A stretch of 52,619 bases of DNA from assembly GCF_030406405.1 (NCBI RefSeq), contig NZ_JAUEPL010000050.1, positions 1-52,619 on the forward strand. The letters are read 5' to 3'. Position numbers and translations under genes: made by a program. Shown here one piece after another: positions 48,851 to 52,619 of this stretch. The notes under the pieces were generated by a model that was given only the letters and a program-made list of their open reading frames with translations, searched no databases and was not told where the DNA came from. How positions within the stretch are numbered: the first letter of the stretch is position 1; every line of letters starts with the position of its first letter. The DNA is from Streptomyces ficellus (lineage in GTDB: Bacteria; Actinomycetota; Actinomycetes; Streptomycetales; Streptomycetaceae).

Positions 48851-50035
48851 CTACCACATGACGGGCAGCCGTTCCGGGATGCGCTTCATGAACCCGGTGC
48901 GCCACACGAGCTGTTCGATCGGGACGGCCAGCTGGAGGCCGGGCATCCGGTCGAGCAGGGTCTCCAGGGCGATTTCCGCGTGCTTCTTGCCGAGCGCCGT
49001 GGCGGGGCAGTAGTGCCGGCCGCCGCCGAAGGACAGGTGGGCGGTGTTGTTCTCCCGGGTGAGGTCCACCGTGTGCGGGTCGGTGAACGCCTCCGGGTCG
49101 AAGTTGGCGCCCTCGACCAGGACCAGGACCAGTTCGCCCTTCCTCACCTCGACGTCCCCGAGCGTGACGTCCTCCGTGGCGAGGCGCGGCAGGCCGTCGC
49201 CGATGGACAGGTTGATCCGCAGCAGTTCGTCCACGGCTGCCGGGATCTTGCCGCGGTCGGCCAGGAGCTCGGCCGTCAGCTCGGGGTGCTGGATGAGGGA
49301 GACGAGCGCCATGGTGAGGAAGCCCGCGGTGGAGATCACCCCGGCGCCGAACATGGTGACGCCCACCGTCGCGAGCATCTCGTCGGTGAGGTGGGCGTAG
49401 TCGGGGTCCTCGCGCAGGGCCGCGAGCTCGGCCATCAGCCCGGTGGTGGCCGGATCGTCCAGCCGCTTGATCATGTACGCGATGTCGCGGTCCCAGTTCA
49501 GCTTGGCACCGGCGACGGGGCAGGCGGAGTTCATGAACGCGATGTCCAGGCTCCGCATCAGGCGGGGCGCGTCCGCCTGCGGGATGCCGAGGATGTGGCA
49601 GTGCATGGCCGCGGAGTACGGGTCGGCGAACTGCGCGCGCAGGTCGCCCGGCGCGCCCTCGGCCATCAGGTGGTCGACGAGCCCGGCCGCGTACGACCGC
49701 ATCCACTCCACCAGGCCGGGCGCCTTGGGGTTGAGCGCCTTGAGCACGGCCTTGCGCAGTCCGGCGCCGGTGATGTTGCCCATGTTGTTGACGACCTCGG
49801 GCGGGATCGTCAGCGCGTACTGCCGCGGTACGCCGGGGGCGGAGGTGTCCTTCAGGCTGAACCGCGGGTCTTCCAGGACCTGCTTGCACAGCGCGTGGGA
49901 CGACACCAGCCAGGCTTCGTCACCGGCGATCGTGCGCACCCGCTTGACGGGTTCCTCGCGCAACCGCTCGATCTCGGCGGGGAGTTGGTCGCCGCGCCAG
50001 GAGAAGGGGAACTGGGGGAGTGTGTCAACGGACAT
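48851..50035 (-). CDS. Cytochrome P450, CYP121-like (mycocyclosin synthase-like)
   Basis: A 394-residue P450 whose heme ligand is Cys343 in FGGGRHYCPA. From memory of Mycobacterium tuberculosis CYP121, the match is strong and end-to-end: VRTIAG.EAWLVSS.ALC.QVLED.RFS, LT.PPEVVNNMGNI, FGAGVIST, DELLRINLS..DGLPRLAT and the ending IPERLPV.W. CYP121 makes the C-C bond between the two tyrosines of cyclo(Tyr-Tyr) to give mycocyclosin. Counterparts of its Phe168, Trp182 and Ser237 are Phe167, Trp181 and Ser235. Its start overlaps the synthase gene by 11 nt and has AAGGAG at ideal spacing. The redox partner is not encoded nearby. Confidence 0.92.
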   Translation of the reverse strand: MSVDTLPQFPFSWRGDQLPAEIERLREEPVKRVRTIAGDEAWLVSSHALCKQVLEDPRFSLKDTSAPGVPRQYALTIPPEVVNNMGNITGAGLRKAVLKALNPKAPGLVEWMRSYAAGLVDHLMAEGAPGDLRAQFADPYSAAMHCHILGIPQADAPRLMRSLDIAFMNSACPVAGAKLNWDRDIAYMIKRLDDPATTGLMAELAALREDPDYAHLTDEMLATVGVTMFGAGVISTAGFLTMALVSLIQHPELTAELLADRGKIPAAVDELLRINLSIGDGLPRLATEDVTLGDVEVRKGELVLVLVEGANFDPEAFTDPHTVDLTRENNTAHLSFGGGRHYCPATALGKKHAEIALETLLDRMPGLQLAVPIEQLVWRTGFMKRIPERLPVMW

Positions 50036-50789
50036 CGGCGTCTCCTTGTGCGGGCGCTGCGGGCGCTGCGGGCGTGACGATGGCGTGGCCCTGGTTGCGG
50101 GACGCGCGCAGCCCGGAGCCGCGCGAGTAGAGCAGCTCCGCCATCGGCAGGAGCTGGTGGTAGCAGTTGAGGGAGGAGGGCACTCCCAGGATCGCGGGGG
50201 TGTCCAGGAACAGCGGGGCCTCGGCGCACACGTACTCCAGGCACACCTCGCGCTGCCGCCTGGTGGCGGTCCTGCCGCCCAGCACCTTGGAGGAGAGGAA
50301 AGCGTCGATGAGCGCGTCACAGGTCGCGCGGAAATCCGCGTCCACATCCAGTCGGCGGAGGAGGTGGTCGTGGATGTCCCGGTACGCCGGGTTGCCGGTG
50401 AACTCCGACATCGGGTGCGCCCCGAGCCGTCTGCCCTCCGGGTCGGTGGCCTGAACCGCGTTGGTCACCTTGGCCCGCACGCCGCGCAGGTTCTTCACGG
50501 CTTTGCGGCGGGCGTCGTCGGGGGCGTAGCCGGATGCCTCGTACATCTCGGCCACATGGAGATCCGTATAGACGAAGTCCACGCGGTCGAAGTGCTCGAT
50601 GCCCCAGCGGGCCAGGTCGATGACGCGCTGGGCGGAGAAGTAGCTGTTGCCGGGCGATACGCCGATCACGGCGTGGGCGCCTTCGGCGCGGATGACCTGG
50701 CAGTGCGGGGTGTAGGGCTGGACGGTGAAGAGGCCGGCCGCTGCGGGCCGCCTGGTGAATGGCTGAATCTCGAAGACGGTCTCAGTCAT
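50025..50789 (-). CDS. Cyclodipeptide synthase, Rv2275-like (probable cyclo-Tyr-Tyr)
   Basis: A 254-residue cyclodipeptide synthase, a class I tRNA-synthetase-like enzyme that joins two aminoacyl-tRNAs into a diketopiperazine. The nucleophile is Ser45 in GVSPGNSYFS; Tyr186 and Glu190 (YVCAE) and Tyr210 (NCYHQ) complete the active site. The closest relative I recall is M. tuberculosis Rv2275, the cyclo(Tyr-Tyr) synthase: FDRVDFVYTDLHVAE, ARRKAVKNLRGVRAK and the C-terminal APLFLDTPAILGVPSSLNCY block coincide almost fully. The N-terminus is about 35 residues shorter than that of Rv2275. ATG 50789 is used; the preceding TTG is less likely. Confidence 0.94.
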   Translation of the reverse strand: MTETVFEIQPFTRRPAAAGLFTVQPYTPHCQVIRAEGAHAVIGVSPGNSYFSAQRVIDLARWGIEHFDRVDFVYTDLHVAEMYEASGYAPDDARRKAVKNLRGVRAKVTNAVQATDPEGRRLGAHPMSEFTGNPAYRDIHDHLLRRLDVDADFRATCDALIDAFLSSKVLGGRTATRRQREVCLEYVCAEAPLFLDTPAILGVPSSLNCYHQLLPMAELLYSRGSGLRASRNQGHAIVTPAAPAAPAQGDADVR

Positions 50790-51021
50790 CAACTGGAAAC
50801 GGTCCTTTGCGTCGCTAGTCCCGGAGGAGCCTCGTGCTCCTGGTGTGGCGACGACGCCGTGAAGTTAGCTTTCGGACACGGAGAGTGTCAATGAAAGGAT
50901 CTTCGTTACTCATACGTACATGAATCCTTACCGTCCGTGTCACTTGGAGTTCATCATTCCGCCAGAATCCAACCGTCGGACCGAGTAAGAAATATTACTG
51001 AGTTGCGTTATTCTTGATGGA
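50790..51021. other. AT-rich divergent intergenic region, cyclodipeptide operon / helicase
   Basis: These 232 bp are far lower in GC than the flanking genes. They carry the minus-strand promoter of the cyclodipeptide operon, a 65-nt leader with a GGAGC/GCTCC hairpin (50827-50841), inverted AAGGAT/ATCCTT (50895-50929) and GACACGG/CCGTGTC (50874-50941) repeats around a TACGTA core, and the helicase -10 at 51009. Confidence 0.7.
50862..50891 (-). promoter_or_regulatory. Promoter of the cyclodipeptide synthase/P450 operon
   Basis: On the minus strand a perfect -35 TTGACA (50886-50891), 18-bp spacer, and -10 TAACTT (50862-50867). Transcription should start near 50855, giving a leader of about 65 nt. 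Confidence 0.75.
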
Positions 51022-52619
51022 ATGACGCCACTCGACCATGAACTCAGCAAGGAACGGGCCTACCACGACACCTGCCGCGCCGCCCTGCACCGCATGGTGG
51101 ACGGCGCCGCCCGCCACGTCGTCACCGGTGAGGACGTCTCCGCTTCCGGCGCCGACGCCGAAGCGCTGGGCCACCACCTCCGCAGCCACGCCAAGGAATT
51201 GCGGGAGGAGAGGCCCGGTCCGCTGTTCTTCGGCCGCCTCGACCACGAGGACGGGCAGCGCCACCACATCGGGCGCCGCCGCATCAGCGAACACCCCGCC
51301 GCCCCGCCGCTGGTCATCGACTGGCGCGCCCCCGTCTCGCGCACCTTCTACCAGGCGAGCGCCCGCGACCCGCAGGGCGTGCTGGTGCGCAGGCGGTTCG
51401 GCTGGGCGCCCTTCAGCACGGGCGACCCGGCCGAGCTGACAGGGCTGGAGGACGAGCACCTGGCCGCCGCGGGCGGGGGCGGGTGCGGGGGCGGGACGAG
51501 CGCGATCCTCGCCGACGAGATCGAGCGGCCCCGTGTCGGCCCCATGCGGGACATCGCCGCCACCATCCAGCCCGAGCAGGACGACCTCGTACGCGCCGCA
51601 CTCGCCGACTCCCTGTGCGTCCAGGGCGCGCCCGGCACCGGCAAGACTGCCGTCGGGCTGCACCGGGCCGCGTACCTGCTCTACACCTACCCGCAGCGCA
51701 TCCGGCGCGGCGGACTGCTGATCCTCGGCCCGAACCGCACGTTCCTGTCGTACATCTCCGAAGTGCTGCCCGCGCTCGGCGAGCTGGACGTCCGGCAGGC
51801 GACGGTCGAGGACGAGATCGGCCGGGGCCATGCGGTGCGGGCGTACGACTCCGACGCCGCCGCGGCCGTCAAGCACGACGCCCGCATGGCCGACGTGCTG
51901 CACCGGGCGCTGTACGCCAGGGCCGGCGCGCCCGCCGAGCCGCTGGCCGTGCCGGACGGCTCCTACCGGTGGCGGGTGCCGCTGGAGGAAGTGGCGGAGA
52001 TCGTCGCGGAGGTACGGGCGGAGGCGCCGCCCTACGCGGTCGGGCGCGAGCGGGTGCGCAGCCGGGCGGTCCGGGCGGTCCAGCGGCGGGCGGAGCGGCG
52101 GGCGGGGCCGAGGAGCACCGCGTGGGTGCGGCGCATCGAGCGGGCGCGGGCCGTGACGGCGTTCGTGGACGCGTGCTGGCCGAGGGTCACGCCGGAGCAG
52201 GTCCTCGCCGAGGTGCTGGCCGACCCGTGCGACGAGGCGCTGTCCGCGGCCGAGCGGGAGGCGGTCCGGTGGGCCGAGCCGCCGCGCTCGTACCGGTCGG
52301 CGACGTGGACGGCGGCGGACCTGGTGCTGCTGGACGAGCTGGCGGGGCTCATGGAGCGCCCCCGCGGCTACGGCCACATCGTGATCGACGAGGCCCAGGA
52401 CCTGTCGCCGATGCAGTGCCGCGCGATCGCCCGCCGCGCGGACTTCGGCTCCCTGACGGTGCTGGGCGACCTCGCGCAGGGCACCACGCCGTGGGCGGCC
52501 CGCGACTGGGCCGGTCAACTGGCCCACCTGGGCAGGAAGTCCGTCCCCGTGGTGGCCCTGACGACCGGGTTCCGCGTCCCGGCCGGTGTGGTGGAGCTGG
52601 CCAACCGGCTGCTGGCCGC
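51022..52619 (+). CDS. HelD-like UvrD-family helicase (3' truncated by window)
   Basis: The first 532 residues of a superfamily 1 helicase. The N-terminal 60-residue helical arm, IQPEQDDLVR (Q motif), Walker A GAPGTGKTA (202-210), and HIVIDEAQDLSPMQ (Walker B, motif II) then VLGDLAQG are present; the insertion between motifs I and II is long, as in HelD/HelR proteins that free stalled RNA polymerase rather than unwind DNA. A Gly/Cys-rich patch (AAAGGGGCGGGTS) interrupts the N-domain. TATTCT lies 7 nt before ATG 51022 (leaderless arrangement). No rifamycin-associated element is evident upstream. It is divergent from the cyclodipeptide synthase gene. Confidence 0.88.
   Translation, partial: MTPLDHELSKERAYHDTCRAALHRMVDGAARHVVTGEDVSASGADAEALGHHLRSHAKELREERPGPLFFGRLDHEDGQRHHIGRRRISEHPAAPPLVIDWRAPVSRTFYQASARDPQGVLVRRRFGWAPFSTGDPAELTGLEDEHLAAAGGGGCGGGTSAILADEIERPRVGPMRDIAATIQPEQDDLVRAALADSLCVQGAPGTGKTAVGLHRAAYLLYTYPQRIRRGGLLILGPNRTFLSYISEVLPALGELDVRQATVEDEIGRGHAVRAYDSDAAAAVKHDARMADVLHRALYARAGAPAEPLAVPDGSYRWRVPLEEVAEIVAEVRAEAPPYAVGRERVRSRAVRAVQRRAERRAGPRSTAWVRRIERARAVTAFVDACWPRVTPEQVLAEVLADPCDEALSAAEREAVRWAEPPRSYRSATWTAADLVLLDELAGLMERPRGYGHIVIDEAQDLSPMQCRAIARRADFGSLTVLGDLAQGTTPWAARDWAGQLAHLGRKSVPVVALTTGFRVPAGVVELANRLLA

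Noticed and set aside
50990..51021. Rifamycin-associated element upstream of the HelD-like gene
   Set aside because: No GC-rich inverted repeat of that kind is visible; the region is AT-rich and holds only the -10.

Overview
The window is about 52.6 kb of high-GC actinobacterial chromosome. Very high third-position GC, GTG/TTG starts, many promoters placed for leaderless transcription, mycothiol and GlnR genes, and near-recognisable Streptomyces proteins (GlnR, Nur, Ppk, RsiG) all point to Streptomyces. Gene order from the type IV secretion-like genes through pst, ppk, mshD, glnR, cysA, nur and rsiG looks like a conserved core segment rather than a mobile island.

Layout. 1-145: 3' end of a 5S rRNA and its terminator. 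200-7836: a GNAT acetyltransferase, then a minus-strand operon resembling a stripped-down type IV secretion/conjugation apparatus: pilin-like, VirB8-like and VirB6-like membrane proteins, a VirB3/VirB4-N fusion, a VirB4-C ATPase and a VirD4-like protein without an intact P-loop. A likely partner, a bifunctional SLT/NlpC-P60 wall hydrolase (10597-11619), lies beyond a TetR/imine-reductase-like pair and a SAM methyltransferase. 11762-14446: PAP2 phosphatase, a 66-aa CxC protein, a lipoprotein, a 60-aa protein and a CsoR-type copper sensor with its operator.

14642-24920 is a phosphate block: a PhoU-like DUF47 protein and PiT transporter, then on the minus strand pstSCAB behind a clear PHO box, and Nudix, CHAD and polyphosphate kinase genes. 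25095-28382: a YtrA-type GntR regulator with its ABC transporter, and mshD. 28518-35637: a secreted 5'-nucleotidase, a membrane trypsin-like protease cotranscribed with a two-component system, a LacI regulator and glnR. 36126-41760: MoaD-like protein, a repeat-containing membrane protein, a DUF2993 protein, the sulfur genes (cysteine leader peptide, thiosulfate sulfurtransferase, DUF1416), DUF3099, DsrE-like, a 33-aa membrane peptide and a nitrobindin-like protein. 41791-46972: nur, ygfZ-like, dtd, rsiG, an asparaginase and an Eis-like acetyltransferase. 47107-52619: quinone oxidoreductase/TetR pair, a cyclodipeptide synthase plus CYP121-like P450 operon, and a HelD-like helicase cut by the window end.

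The most exciting item is the cyclodipeptide synthase/P450 pair. Both proteins look like the mycobacterial cyclo(Tyr-Tyr) synthase Rv2275 and the mycocyclosin synthase CYP121 (Rv2276), in the same order and overlapping by 11 nt. It sits behind its own promoter between housekeeping genes in a Streptomyces-like chromosome. The type IV secretion-like operon, the strict RsiG c-di-GMP motifs and an unusually dense set of candidate leaderless promoters also merit a look. All assignments are by eye and memory of families; no search was run.
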